DNA of 64,000 bases, from the NCBI GenBank assembly GCA_000499405.2, contig HG738138.1:7748888-7812887 (forward strand). Direction: 5' to 3'. The notes beneath the pieces are model-generated. The model was not told where the DNA came from and made no database searches. It saw only the letters and a list, made by a program, of their open reading frames with translations. This DNA is from Onchocerca volvulus. Its lineage: Eukaryota > Nematoda > Chromadorea > Rhabditida > Onchocercidae. The translations under genes and the position numbers were made by a program. Below are positions 40,732 through 53,793 of the stretch, piece after piece (position 1 is the first letter of the stretch; the number at the start of each line of letters is the position of its first letter).

Positions 40732-41043
40732 CATAAAAACACTGTAAAATAGCACACGAAGTTTATTAAATTAATTTTAAATATCTCTAGTTTTGAAAGA
40801 GTAGAAGAAAATGACATAAAACAAAAACAATCTGAAAAAAATCTGGATAGAAAATAATAAATATGCAAATGTTTTGATATCAGAATAAGGAATATAACAG
40901 AACGATGTCAAGATGAAAAAATTGATGAATTTTTCATTTAGTAAGATTCTACGGCAAAAATATATGAATCCAAACAAGATAAATATCTTGTCCTCTGGAA
41001 CTCTTCAAATAAAATGGATAAGTCAACATATGGGAACTTGCAG
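40732..41043. other. Spl-1 3' flank next to the inverted-repeat junction
   Basis: Single-copy sequence between the palindrome edge and the spl-1 stop. A minus-strand AATAAA at about 40,760 is the likely spl-1 polyadenylation signal, placing the end of that transcript very near the junction. Confidence 0.5.
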
Positions 41044-44000
41044 CTATGGCGCAGTGTAACATGCATCCAGGTAGCAATGAGCTAAATCACTGATAAGTTG
41101 TTTGTTCGGGATAGTTGCAGCAAGACCATATATAGCAGCCTGTAAAATTGAAATTAATTTTCATTTTTCATCTAATTTTAAAAAAGAAATGTAAATAAAC
41201 ATGAAATACATAATTTTTTCCCGAATTCTCAGGATATTTACAACAACGCTTGAAACATGTCTGAAATGGATGAAGAAAGGAAAGAAAAAAGCGGGATTCT
41301 AAAATCATGCAAAAAGTGGGAAATACGAAGAGACTCATTTAAATTCTTACAATATCATCCATAAAATATGAAAAATAGTGGCTGGTTTTCTGAATGAATG
41401 AAATAGTTTAGAAACAATTTTCCTGAAAAATACCATTTCCGAATGTTTTCCTTCGTCCGGATCATTCATCAGAATGGAAGTAACATTTCGTAAATCATCT
41501 GTGAACGTTTTCCATGCATTAGCAAATGCTGTATTATAAGTAACACAAATATGTGCTCTGAAACAATAAAACTTTAGCCAATAAAGTTCACTTTTTCTTG
41601 ATTTCTTGACTTAATACAGAAAGTTGTTCTTTCATGCATATTTGGAAAAATATTATCCTGCAAAAATCAAAGTTATCTTTGATTTTCTTTTTTGATAACT
41701 TCCTCATACAGAAATTTCATGCTGTTTTTAAAAGAACTTACCCAGCAGGATTTTGGATAGAATTCAAATTCCATCCAAGAGCAGACATACCATCCACAAG
41801 GGCGTAAATATTGAAAACATCGCTAGTAAATGCTACAATAGATACATCAGGTGAACCAAGCAGACGAAGACCACCAATATCCTAAAATAATAAGGAACCA
41901 CTCTATTTACTTGAGTTGTTTACAGAATCCCAAATTACCGATTTCTAAAAATGGAGATACTTTGGATATCTGAAAATCCGATTGAAATATCGAACAAATG
42001 AAAGTTAAATGGAATTTTGTGGTCAATTAAAAAGGCATTTGCTTAAAAAAGATGTTTTAGGGATTTCGATCTAGTACAAGAATCATTAATTTATTCCACG
42101 AATTATGTACTCCTGACAAATTACCATAATAGCAGAACTAATTCGGCGAGCACATTGAATGATTTCTCTTGTTCGCTGCACATAACCAGAACGTCCAAAA
42201 CAAAGCAAAGTAGCCCAAGCTAATGATATCGTTAAACCAGAACGGCTTCCTGAATATAAAGTGATGAGAGAATGGCACACCTGATAAATAATTTCAACTA
42301 ATTCTTTGCTTAATGAAAGTTCCATATCAACACCTGCCCAAGAAAGTTAGTTCCGAAACTCATTTTGAGATTTTGTCAATTATAGAAACAACTACACCTA
42401 TAAATATTTGTACCTTTATAAAATTGCAAAGGAACAATCTGTTTTAGACACTATGACTTAACAAAAAAGAAATAATACCTGCAAAAGTCGGTGTAGCATA
42501 TATACCGCCAGTCCATTCTGGAAAGCACATGTACTGATGATGCAAATACATTGATTCCCGATAAAGTATTACCGAGGATCCTTTTGGGGCATAGCCATAC
42601 TGAAATCCAATTTACAAAGTTGAAATTTGGGAATAAATGGAACAGATTTCCTCGTTTTCTGAGAGCAAATTAGGATTGTATTTTTGCTTAAGCCAAATAG
42701 AAAAACAAAAAGAAAACAAACTTTGTGTGTGTCACATGATATTGATGTAACGCCAGGCAGACGAAAATCAAATGGTGGTAATGGATAGCCACATTCTTCC
42801 ATAAAAGCTATCAAGAAACCACCCAAACATGCATCAACATGTACAGGAATATCATATCTCTGTCCAAGCTGAAAACAAGATTCCTTTATTTTATTTTATT
42901 TCTTTTTTTTTTTTTTTTAATTTCAAGCTACAAATATGATATTACATTAAGGAGATCGAGAAAAAGGGAAATTTCAAACTTGTAATAACCAAAATACCAA
43001 AAAATTTTGACTGGACATTCTTAATCATCTAATAACTTTCGCATAATTGAATATACTTGTGCGATTTGTTCAATGTCATCCATTGTACCAGTTGGAAAAT
43101 TTGGTGCTGATCCAACCAGCTGAAAAATGAGAAGGGATAAATGACTTGTGTAATCAATCCCGAAATATATGGACTTACAAATTCAAAAACTAGGAAAACT
43201 TCGGAGACTTCCAGTAATGCCTTTCGATTAAACTTACGACACATGTGTCACTGGATATAGCTCGTTTCATTCTATCTATATCAACTTTTTGATTATTTCC
43301 TACAGGTACATGTCGTATTCGCATACCAAACAAATGCGCTGCCTGAAAATATAAGAGATAAAGAGATTTTACAGATAGTTTTCAAGAATAAAATAAATTT
43401 TGCAGTTGTAACATCCGATCTTGAATATAAGTAATTCCAAGAAAAATTAACCTTGTCAAATGCTGCATGTGCAGTAACTGGAACTAATATTTCTGGTTCC
43501 GATATGCCTTTAGCATTTGCATAATTACGGTAAGAAAGCATTGCTAATACAATTGATTCAGTTCCACCAGATGTGACCTATAAAAAGAGCAAGCTATTAA
43601 ATCTCTTATTCTTTCAGACTGAAAACTTGAGTTTGAAACTTCAATTCTTGCAGAAATTCAAGTTTTCCTCTCTTGATTTTCTAAAACTTGAATAAACAAG
43701 CGTTTACATATACCGTTCCACAACACTCCAATCTTCCATGAAATAAGTTCGCAACAATACGAACAATCTCAGCTTCCATTTTCCGACATCCGGGAAAGAT
43801 ATCAGGATGAAGTGGATTTGAAAATGCATAAATGTCAAATATCTATAATAATTCCAACTTTATTAATATAATCTTAACATACAACAGATTTCTTCTATCT
43901 TTAAATCCTATTTTAAAACTGGAGATTTTTGAAATTAGCGATTACTTTTGAAAGTAGATCATTTTGTTTACTGTTTTGATCAGTATATATAGCACCACTC

Positions 44001-44794
44001 ACTTTACCGGCCGCGATGTCTATCTCTGTCATAGCATTATATTCTTCTGAAAGTGATTTCACTAAATTTTTCGATATCGCCGGAAAAATTAATAATGCAC
44101 AATAAACTTTAAAGAAACCTACCTGCTATACTAATGATTTCTGCATTATTCATACCATTTTCGGGAAGAATCCGAATAAAGAGACCGGTATTATCACATT
44201 TGTGGATTTCGTGGAAAATTTTCTGCCGAGCGTCACCCAGCTCTTTTTCAAGCTTTTTTCGTATTGGAGGTAATAAGCAAATTACAGAAAATACTTTGCT
44301 GAGGAGTCTGAAATTTAGAAAAGTTTATTTGCCTCGTAAAATTTTATCTTCAGAACAATCAGAAAATTCTTCCCAAAACTAATAGCAGATTAAATAATTT
44401 CAACACTTCAATAAAAATCAAAAAATAAATTTATGAATGGTAAAAGTTTTTAAAAAAATTCTCACATAAATAAAAGTCAGACAGGAAAAAACAAATACTA
44501 TATTTAATTCAATTGCTGAATAATCAAAGATGTTAGTGAATTAAACCAAACCTTAGCTAAGCCTAAGTCACTTCATAAGTAAATCATAGTGAATTTTCAA
44601 GCTCACCGTGAATATACTGGTTGTTCCGATGCACGCCAAATGCGTCGAACATGCTGCAAAAGAATGATACTAGCAGCAGTTCCTACGATTAACTTCCACG
44701 GTTTTATTTCAAGTAATATTTGATCTATGGAAACGACGACATTTTTTATTGCTGTTATTCCCTCGTTCAAAACAATTCCACACGACTTATGCAT
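41044..44794 (-). CDS. spl-1: Sphingosine-1-phosphate lyase
   Basis: PLP-dependent ER-membrane enzyme that cleaves sphingosine-1-phosphate to a fatty aldehyde and phosphoethanolamine, the irreversible exit from sphingolipid metabolism. Thirteen minus-strand exons, 5' to 3': 44607-44794, 44123-44307, 43946-44046, 43714-43842, 43452-43577, 43238-43342, 43057-43119, 42722-42868, 42479-42599, 42125-42249, 41742-41881, 41434-41557, 41044-41139. The sum is 1650 nt, 549 residues, the usual size. Seen: an N-terminal membrane segment ([14 protein letters not shown]); [25 protein letters not shown]; the cofactor-binding [45 protein letters not shown]; and the Schiff-base lysine in [15 protein letters not shown], split by an intron right after DTHK. 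PTFAGSRSG follows. No defect was seen. An alternative acceptor at about 42,337 would insert an extra in-frame segment, but the conserved AGSR joint favours the model given. Confidence 0.95.
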
Positions 44795-47687
44795 CCTTAA
44801 AGAAAATTGTTATATTCCGAAGTGAAGACAAACAAATTTTCAGAAACGATGCTTGTATTGACAAGATTCATGGAGAATTCGAAATGTTAATTGTACTAGT
44901 CCTTAAATCAGCAACGAATGAATTATACAGTTTTTCGAAGCCTCTGGAAATAATAATTTAGTAACAAATATTTCAAGAATTGCTATCATCCACATTTCAA
45001 CAATTTCGGACTCCGAAAATTCCCAACGTCCCACCTGAAGAAATTATATATTAGATTCCAATAACGAAAATAAAAAGGAAATTAGAGAATAAAAAATAAC
45101 CCACTCAACAGCTAATGTAAATGAAGAAATGTTCATGATTTTAATGATTTCTTCTGCATCATTGGAAAAAGTGAATCAAAATTAGAAAAAAGATACTCTC
45201 ACTATTGATAATATTCTTACAAAATGAATGTAGATGTTTGCATCAAAATGCTACGAAAATTTCTGGATTCGGTTTTAGAAGTTGCTTCTAATACAACTAA
45301 TATATATGATATTAAGAATTCAATAACAGCTATTCAAATTTTCATATTAAATTTATCATTACATAAATAAATAATTACCAAAGCAAGCGATCCTAAAGAG
45401 AAAAAAGTATTCCCATGACTGTCAGAAAAATTCTGAAAATTATAATCAATATAACTAAGGAGTAGTAGAGTCTAAGAGCGCGTAGCTCGGACTAATAAGC
45501 CGGTAAACATATTTGCCACCAAAACACTAAACAAAGGGAAAATTATGTTTCCCGCTAGAACGGTAATCATGTTTACACCAAAAGGAGAAACATGTTTAAT
45601 AACAAAGGATAAATATGCTTCCCCCTGAAATGATAGACATGTTTACCGCCAAAACGCTTAAATCAACAGGAAAACAAGGCGAAGTGGACCAATCATAAGG
45701 CAATAAACTGAAGATCCGGTCGGAAGGAGGAGCTCCAAAAAGATATATAAGGATCCAAAAGTTCTCGACAACATTATCAACTTCTAAATCAACACAGAAT
45801 GGTAGCGAAGGCTTCTACTACATTCAACAAATCGACGATCTTGGACGAATATTCTTCTCTATTAGCAACAAAAGAATATCTTGCGATCATTTGTTTTGGA
45901 TATTCTTGAATAATTGTTTGTATTATAGGGGAAGATACATTCTTCCATCTATTAATAAAACTTTATTGCTAAAGGATTCGTTTCTGTCACACCAATTTAA
46001 AATTCAACTTTCCCAACAATGATCCCGGAAATTGATAAATAGAGGGAGATCAAATGCTGGTCGCAAAATACTTAACAAATCTGGTTGGATGAAACCTTTA
46101 AAAATTTCCTTCGTACCTTTCATTGTTTAGATCAATGAAAATTTGAGAAATGATATAAACTGAGTTGATAAACCGAACCAATCATTTAAAAAAGAACAAT
46201 GTATGGCAATTAAAGAAAACATTTTCCACTATTTATTGAAAATCAGAGCAAAAAATAATTGAAAAGTATTGTTTTGAAATTTGGTTCCAAATACCAGCTA
46301 AAATAACTTTATGAGAATTAAGAACTAATTCGATGTTTGAAAAAGATTACAAAGATAATTTAGTTGGAAATGCTGAAAACTTAACTTCTATATGATATTT
46401 TGAAATATCTTACGTCAATGTCTCTGAATTATTTACCCAATCAAAACCATTTCACCGAATTTAGCAAAGTTGCGAAAAGGGAGAGAAAATATTTTGTCAT
46501 CCAATTTCTTTCAACACAAATATTTAAATAATTTGCAAAAAACATTAATGCTATCTTAAAATGTCATGTGCCAAAATTATGCTGATGTTAAAGAAGTTAT
46601 CATGCATTATTTCTATCCAGATATTTCTTTTATAGATTTGTACTGCTTTTTTGGATTTGTGCAATACTGCCAATTTATTTGTTAGGCCAAAAAGACACAA
46701 ACATCACAATCAAGGTATCAAAAAAGTGGTACTTAGGCAGTATTCACAACTATGAACATCAGAAAATTTGCAATGAGAACATGAGAAGAAATTTACTGTA
46801 CATCAAAGTTTTCTTCAATAGATTTCTAAATCGAAAATGAAACAAAATTCATCTGCTACAACGAAATTTCGCCTCTAACTTTAACATGGATCTCCATGAT
46901 TTCATAAAATTCGTTCCAGAAAATTCCGATTTCCGATGTGATGACTAGAATCATAGAATCGGAGATCAAATTCGATTGACAGTGTTCTTTGAACTCTTGA
47001 GCAATTTCCAGAAATTCTTTTTTTCTCACATCTCAAACAAAGCAGATTCAGTTTGAAAAGGAGTAAATAATGGTGGTAACATAGCATGTAATGGCAGCGA
47101 TAGTTTGCACAAAAGCCCGCATGAAAAAAAATGAGATGGAATTAAAGAAATTAAAATCGTAAATTTGTATGTCGGGTAAGACAGTATATCTGGGTCACGT
47201 CGTTGACCTAGAACAAGTCACTTATATAATTCAATGAAAATTCAGTCAAAAAGGAATATCCCAATCACTACTCATTTTCACTCCAATGCCGCAAAACAAC
47301 TTCAGCTGATCTCTTCCCCCTTATTTTCTTCCTATTTTTCGTCTTCCTTTGACAATTGTAACTCTATTGTTCATTCCATTTTTCCAAGAATTGCTAGAAA
47401 ATTGCTGAAATTTCAGATTATACTTTAATATAATAAGTTTTAAAACCATGAAGTTTTATTTGAATTTAATATCAATCTTCCTTAAAACAAAACTGGGAAT
47501 TCTCCAGAAAAATCTCAAACTTCAAACTCGACAAATACTCAACTTAAAGAAATTCAATATCAAAATCATGAATTGCATTCTATTTCCAATATAACTACAA
47601 CACTTTCTACAAGCTCCAGGTGACGTACGATTATTTTCTCTGCTCGAGATTTATTTGTGGTGCTAACTCGGTGCAAAACGAACTGTT
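44795..47687. other. Intergenic region with LTR-like sequence
   Basis: Apart from the LTR-like segment at 45.47-46.02 kb, no gene is supported. Open frames are short (60-70 codons) and without recognisable domains. No gag or pol sequence was recognised downstream of the LTR. Confidence 0.4.
45466..46018 (+). mobile_element. Probable solo or 5' LTR of a retrotransposon
   Basis: Composition differs from the surroundings, with more C and G. It begins with degenerate tandem repeats of about 23 bp, consensus like CATGTTTACCGCCAAAACG, near 45506, 45545, 45568, 45591, 45613 and 45638. A TATA-like ATATATAA follows at 45743, a polyadenylation signal AATAAA at about 45954, and a terminal CCCAACA at 46018. 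This order (enhancer-like repeats, TATA, polyA, CA end) is that of an LTR, and Pao/BEL is my best guess. The 5' boundary is approximate and no target duplication was identified. Confidence 0.45.
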
Positions 47688-49413
47688 ATGTCCAAACAAT
47701 GGTTCGTCAGATTAACAGGTATTTTTTATTGCTTATATTTTAAATGAAATTATCTGACAATTTTATCGATTTTTTGCATTAGTAACACTAACATTTCAGT
47801 TGTCACCATCGCATTTTTCGCACATATTGCGGGTTTAGATTCGATGGTAAAAGCTCGACAAATGGTATGTATATAAAATTTATCAAATCTAGCTTCATGA
47901 ACTAAATTTAATTAACGCAAAAGTAAAACTGAAGTAACTAAAGCACGAAGAGATCTAAGGGCAAGGTTATATAAGTTCCTGAATATTCATTCTTATTTTT
48001 CAAATATTTTTTACAATGAGCTGAAATAAATGGTAAAATAATTACCATGTCAGTAAACTGTTTATTCTAATGCTATATATTCCTAAATATTTTTGTAGAA
48101 CATCCATAAATAACTCGGTTAGATTTCAAATTGATCAGTCATTGAATTCGAATAACAAAATTGCATAATCAAAACTTTTTTCAAAAATTTCACCAAAGCC
48201 ATTCCTCAAAATATCTTGATCTGAATTTTATCAAAAAATTTGATTTAAAAATCTTCCAAAATTTAAAAACTTTATCAAATCAATCCTCTATGAAGCGAAA
48301 ATTTTTTTTTAAATGTGACTTATTCGGGCGCACTAATCTGAACCAAAAATAATAATGAATAGAGCTAGTGCTCTTTGTTAATCAACAAAAGGAAGTTCAA
48401 ATTATAAAAAAAGCTTGATTTAATTTTGAATCAATTCTCAATCCTTCGCGAAGAATAAAAAAAATGAAAGCACACTTTTGAACAGATCATATTTCATAAT
48501 TATACTAAATTTGAAGAATTAAGACAAGTCAATTTTCTTATTTGATTTCCAGCTCATTTCGCCATTTCTTCAAAACTATGGTACTTCCTGGATTGCTGAT
48601 TCTGAGGGACAACATTATCAATTTCACCTGAGTGAACAATCTTGGAATATAGCTCGAGAATACTGTCTTACTTTAGCTTCCGATCTCGTTGTTATCAAAA
48701 ATTTGCAACATATGGTGTATTTTCTTCTATTACTCTTGAAAATAATTTATAAAACTATGACAGAAAAAATAAGTTATTAAGAATTACTAGCTAGTAATGA
48801 CAGGACAAAAGGCTGCCCGAAAAGTCTACAGAAATGTGTAAAAGTTGACATAGTTAACCATCTTGTGACACTGACCTATTGTGTTGTAAAATAAATGGTC
48901 AACTGAAACTTCAGAACTAATCTGACATAAGTTTTTTAAAGCCTTTTAAAAGTTGATTCGCATTTCAGAATTGGTTAATATCACACTATCCACCCAGTAA
49001 TTCAATAATGTCTGAAAGGACTGTACAAATTGGACTTGTGCTAATTGATAAAGAAAACAGTACTGAAAAAGAGTGGAAATGGGTGGATAATACATCGCTG
49101 AATGCATCCTATTTGTTAGTTATATATTATTTCTATAATTGAAATTGAGATTATTTTAAAGCTAATATAGTTGAGTTAAAATCCGGAGTTTAAACTCGAA
49201 AACTAAGTATTTAAATTTAGAGAGTGGGAAATGTTGACAGTAAACACAACGGAAAAAGTCCTGAGTTCCACAGAACATGGCCGATGTGCATTACTGAATA
49301 TTGATAAAAGGATATTAAAAGCTGTACCATGTGACCAAACACCGGATTTCGACTATACAAATCGGTTTATCTGTCAACGAAGTAATGAACAGCATCTTGA
49401 AGTTCGTTATTAA
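47688..49413 (+). CDS. Secreted single-domain C-type lectin-like protein
   Basis: Five exons: 47688-47718, 47800-47864, 48553-48714, 48969-49114, 49221-49413; 597 nt, 198 residues, phases consistent. The first 20 or so residues form a signal peptide (VVTIAFFAHIAG). The rest is one C-type lectin-like domain: WNIAREYCLTLASDLVVI at its start, EWKWVDNTSLNASYLEW in the middle, then GRCALL, VPCDQ and RFICQR, giving the four canonical cysteines. The usual EPN/QPD sugar-binding triplet is not obvious, so carbohydrate binding is uncertain. A secreted role, perhaps at the host or environment interface, is inference. AATAAA is at 49689. Confidence 0.85.
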
Positions 49414-49870
49414 CTTATAATTTGAAGCAATTACGCTCTGATCGTTTTGAATAGGCAACTGCATCACAAATTTCCTTACAATTTATAAGATTTAATGAAA
49501 TTACCATTATTTTCTGAAGTTCAGCGCACCACAAAAAGAAAGGAATGAACTATGAAGTTCCTAGTAGGAATAACCTTCAACTACTACTCTGTACTCTTCC
49601 ACTTCCCCAGTTAATTGAGAAAATTCCATCCTATCAAAGCATTTAACATTCTTTTAAGATTCCGAACTAATGCCCTTACTAGCAGAACAATAAAGTGTAA
49701 TATATTACTTAAAAGAAAAAAAGACTTTCGTATAAATATTTGGAAGAAATTGATTCGGGTCATTTCAAATAATAGGGATATAATATGAAATAATTGATTA
49801 CATCTCTTAACAACTTATTTTTTGAGAAATTAAAATTAGTGGTCCAAAGGAAATCCCACAAATATTCTAG

Positions 49871-51749
49871 CACGAAAAGAAAAACAACCCACTTTACGAG
49901 TTTTTTGTGCAATTGATAAATAAGCTACGAAAGGATGAAGCAGTAAAACTGGAACCACGAATGATACAGCTACAAGGAGTGAAAACCAAAATTGCTCATG
50001 TTCAAAGAAAAACGGAAGTAAGTGAATTTGCTTTCCACAAATATACTCGGTTTGGTACTTGTACAGTTCCCTATACTTTGTAGTGAGTAGAAATATGAGC
50101 TTTCTTGACTATCGAATCATATCACAACATATTGAAAAGTGGTACTTATCCCAACTAAAAAATGATGCTTATCCTAACCTATGTTATTCATTATCAATTA
50201 ACAGTTGAAATTTGGGCAAAATTATACAAGAAACTTCAGATGGGGGGAAATAATTACCCAAAAAATTTCTCAGAAAAATCTGAATTTTTCCTAACATTTC
50301 TTTTCAGTATAAAATTTTTGAAACGTAATCACGGTAAAACTCTGAAAAATAATTTTCAGAAAAATTTGAATTCTTAATTTACTACAGGATTTTTTATCAC
50401 CTATTAATGAAAAGGAAGAAAATATTACTAATGAGAACAAAGAAGATCGCCTTTCGAAGATCCAAAAAATTACTACAAAAAGAATTTTAACAACTGCTAA
50501 TCCGGATGTCGAAGGAACTGACGAAATAGATTACACTATCGAACAAAAGAGAAAAGATGAAGATGCAAAAAATAAAATTGCTAATGAAAATAAACATGAG
50601 AATCAAGCAAAAAATTTTATCGCAAAAGGAAAATTGGTAGTGCGTAAAGAAATGCAGCAAGAAAATACTGAGAAAGACGAAGATGTGCCTCTGGTTGATA
50701 GAACAGAAATCGGTTTCAAATGTAATGTTACAATTCCAAGTAACTCACTATCGAAGAATTCCCAACAATCGAATAAGATCTGTGATGAAAATGACAAAGA
50801 ACAAAAAGATTCACGAACATGGTATGAACAATTCGGTGATATCTTTCGAAATCTGAATTTATTTCTTAAGCAAGAAAAAAGTTCGGACCTGCGCGCCCTG
50901 CTAGATAATAACGATAATAGCAAAACTCTAATAGAACGCCTCAAAGAGTCACTACATGCCAAAAATAATACAGGAATTGATATAACCGAAAAAAAAAAGA
51001 TATTGCAGAATGAGATCGATGATCAACAGCAATTCGATGATAGTTTCCCAGAAGAACATGATGTTGGCAACATACTTGCTCGTGAAATTGTTGATAATAT
51101 TAACAACATTTTCCTACACAAAAAACATACTGCAATTGCATTCCAAAAAGAAGGAGGATCTGCTATTACAGGTCGCATTTATGATACGATGAAACCCGAT
51201 GGAGAAAAAATGTATGGAAAAATAAAATCAGCGGGACAATCGGAAGTTAATGATAATGGAATTTATGGACAATTTCAGAAAAAACTGAAAAGTATGCTTA
51301 CTCGATGCTTACGAAATCTCTTTAATCTTGATAGCAATGCAACAAATAAGTCAAGTAAAATAAGGGAAGATATAATGTCAAAAACAAATGAGGAGCAAAT
51401 AAATCGAAATGAAACCTCAATTCACTATGATCCAATAAATGAGCAAAAACCTGGACCATCGTTATTGTTGTCTGCTAATCAAATGAATAACGTAACAGAA
51501 GAGATTACCGATATATTACATACTTCTATCAACAATGTCAAACAAATGACTGGATCAAATGACGAACCTGAAACTGCACTTGAATTACCAGATTGTAACA
51601 CTACGTTGCTCAAGGAACGTAAAGTGGATGGAAATAAAATCAACATAAAAATAGATGTTGAAAAAACTATATCCAATATGAAACAAAACCTAGAAAGTGC
51701 CAGTGAAGAAATTAAACGTCTTTTCTCACATTCCTGGAAACGGCTTTAA
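49871..51749 (+). CDS. Unrecognised Lys/Glu/Asn-rich protein, 5' end uncertain
   Basis: Two exons can be supported: 49871-50017 (acceptor ATTCTAG, donor GTAAGT) and 50388-51749, joined in phase 0 to about 500 codons of uninterrupted frame ending KRLFSHSWKRL. The long second exon is hydrophilic and rich in Lys, Glu, Asn and Asp. It has probable helical segments (EQFGDIFRNLNLFLKQEKSS; EDIMSKTNEEQ), several N-x-S/T sites and few cysteines. I recognise no domain. The start is upstream of 49871. One candidate is the Met at about 49,552 (MKFLVGITFNYYS), whose following GT donor would join in phase 0 and give a signal-like N-terminus, but this is weak. Long open frames are rare in this AT-rich window, which supports real coding. 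Confidence 0.6.
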
Positions 51750-52889
51750 GGGTTTCATTCTTAAGAAATGCTGTGATAGTTCCTGTTTAATTTTCTCGAC
51801 AACTTAACTGCCAATTCAAAAATCTCCAAGAGCAGATTGGACAATTTTGGCCAAACTGGACCATTCCGGTCAAAGTAAAATCAAAGTGATCTGTACTGTA
51901 TATTTTGATAAATAATGAATTAGTTTTGTTCATTTTCAAATAGACAAAATCAACACTACCGATTTCATTAGAAATATAGATCTCCATCTAGACTTCGCAA
52001 CAATGTGGATGATAAGCAACATCAATTCTGAATTTCTTTATATAAAAGCATGTCACTGCATTAAATTTTAACAAAATGCCCAACATAACGAGACTTTCGA
52101 GAGCATTAATAACACAAATCTCATTTGATTTCTAATAAGACATGATTCTTGAATCTAATTCTGCAAAAGTTTCTGAAATCCTTGAAAAGTGGAAGACATG
52201 AAAGCACCAATTAAGTGTAAGAGATTAAAGAATTCGAAACTGAAGAAATTTAACTTGAAAGAAAACAAGTTCTTGAAATCTCATATAAGCAAAACTATCT
52301 TGAAAGAATCTATCACCAAAAAGGCTTTCAAAATTTCTCATAGACAATATTCCAAAATTCATTCCATTTTACTTATCATACTAACTTAAATGAAATCGCT
52401 GTCTTAAAAAATCAAAAATTAAATACATCAATAGATAGTATAATATATTAACACAAAATGTTTCTTCAGAAATAAGTAATACCTGACAACATATTGCAAT
52501 CAGATCAGGTATGAAAAGTGCGACATAAATTTTTGTCGAAAAAATTGATATGAATTGAAATTAAAAATTAATAAAAAATATTCTACAGCAACATATTTTT
52601 TAAAAGATTATGTACATCATATCTATATAAAATTTCTGTTAGGAAAATTGAAATTATTTTCTTGTCGCAGTCTCAACTGATCTATAAGGTCAAACTCCTA
52701 AAATCTTTGCTCTAAATAGTTTGGAAAAAAATCTTTTCACCCTTTATATTGACAAAACAAAACAGCCGCACTGAAACTGATTTTTTTCAATCATAAATGA
52801 ACTGTCAAAATTTGGGATTTGCGCCAACATGAACAGCAAAAATTAAGAAAAAAATCGATTCTTTCCGAATCCAAACTGTCGTAAATGTT
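51750..52889. other. Convergent intergenic region
   Basis: Separates the plus-strand orphan gene from the 3' end of the DOCK gene. Very AT-rich; short open frames only, and no supported gene or repeat. Confidence 0.4.
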
Positions 52890-53755
52890 TTATATATTAT
52901 GATGAGAAGCTTCCACCGGAAACGAAAGGGTACTGAGATGCTGAGGAAGCAGAAGCGATATTTTTGTACGTCGAGGAGGTAACGGAGGTGGCAGAATCTG
53001 AGCATCAGTTGATCTGAAGTAGACAAGTTTTACTGAATTACTTTAACCAACATGTTCTCTATAGTCAGAGAGAAGGCAGCTGTTCTATTTAGTATCCTAG
53101 CCATCGTTCTATGATAAAAAAGCATCTAGTATCCTGGAGAGCATACTAAAATATTAAAAAAGATCTTCTTGATCAGTATGCAGAAACAGTAATCAGTTGC
53201 AAAAGAAAAACATAAAAATATACATTTTTTTTTTTTTTTTTTTTTTTTGCATTCTGAGATATCCAACCAATAAAGTTGTAAAACTTATAAAAAACTTACC
53301 TCTCCACTGACTTTACCGATTTAACAGTTGCATCATCCTCTGTCATTTGCAAGGAAGACGAAGAGATTGATTTCAGTGGATGCTCAAAACGTGAGAAATC
53401 AAGTGTCGATCGAGAAGTGGAACTATTTTCATTAGAATTGTAGTCAAAGCTACGATCGGATGAAGATGAAATTCTTTTGGCAATTCTGAACAATATGTGC
53501 TATACACATGAGATATTAATCAATCACCAAATTAATATATAGAACTTTAATTTCTGATAAAAATTACAATTTATAATAAAATATTGACTTGTTTATAAAG
53601 AATACAAAACCCGCTCACCCATTCTCGAAAGCACTTTTCAAATCTGATTTCAGACCACTTGATTTCCTGGGAGTTGTTCTTCCACTTTTTGTGGCTCCAC
53701 CACCTCTTTTAAATACACTCATGACAGAGGGAGTGCTGCAATTTTCAATAAACAC

Positions 53756-53793
<38 letters not shown>

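Noticed and set aside
42300..42340. Alternative acceptor in spl-1 giving an extra [11 protein letters not shown] segment before the GSRSG motif
   Set aside because: It would interrupt the conserved AGSR joint of S1P lyases. The acceptor at 42250 restores the family sequence in the correct phase.
50603..50962. 119-codon minus-strand frame
   Set aside because: Antisense shadow of the plus-strand orphan gene's long exon.
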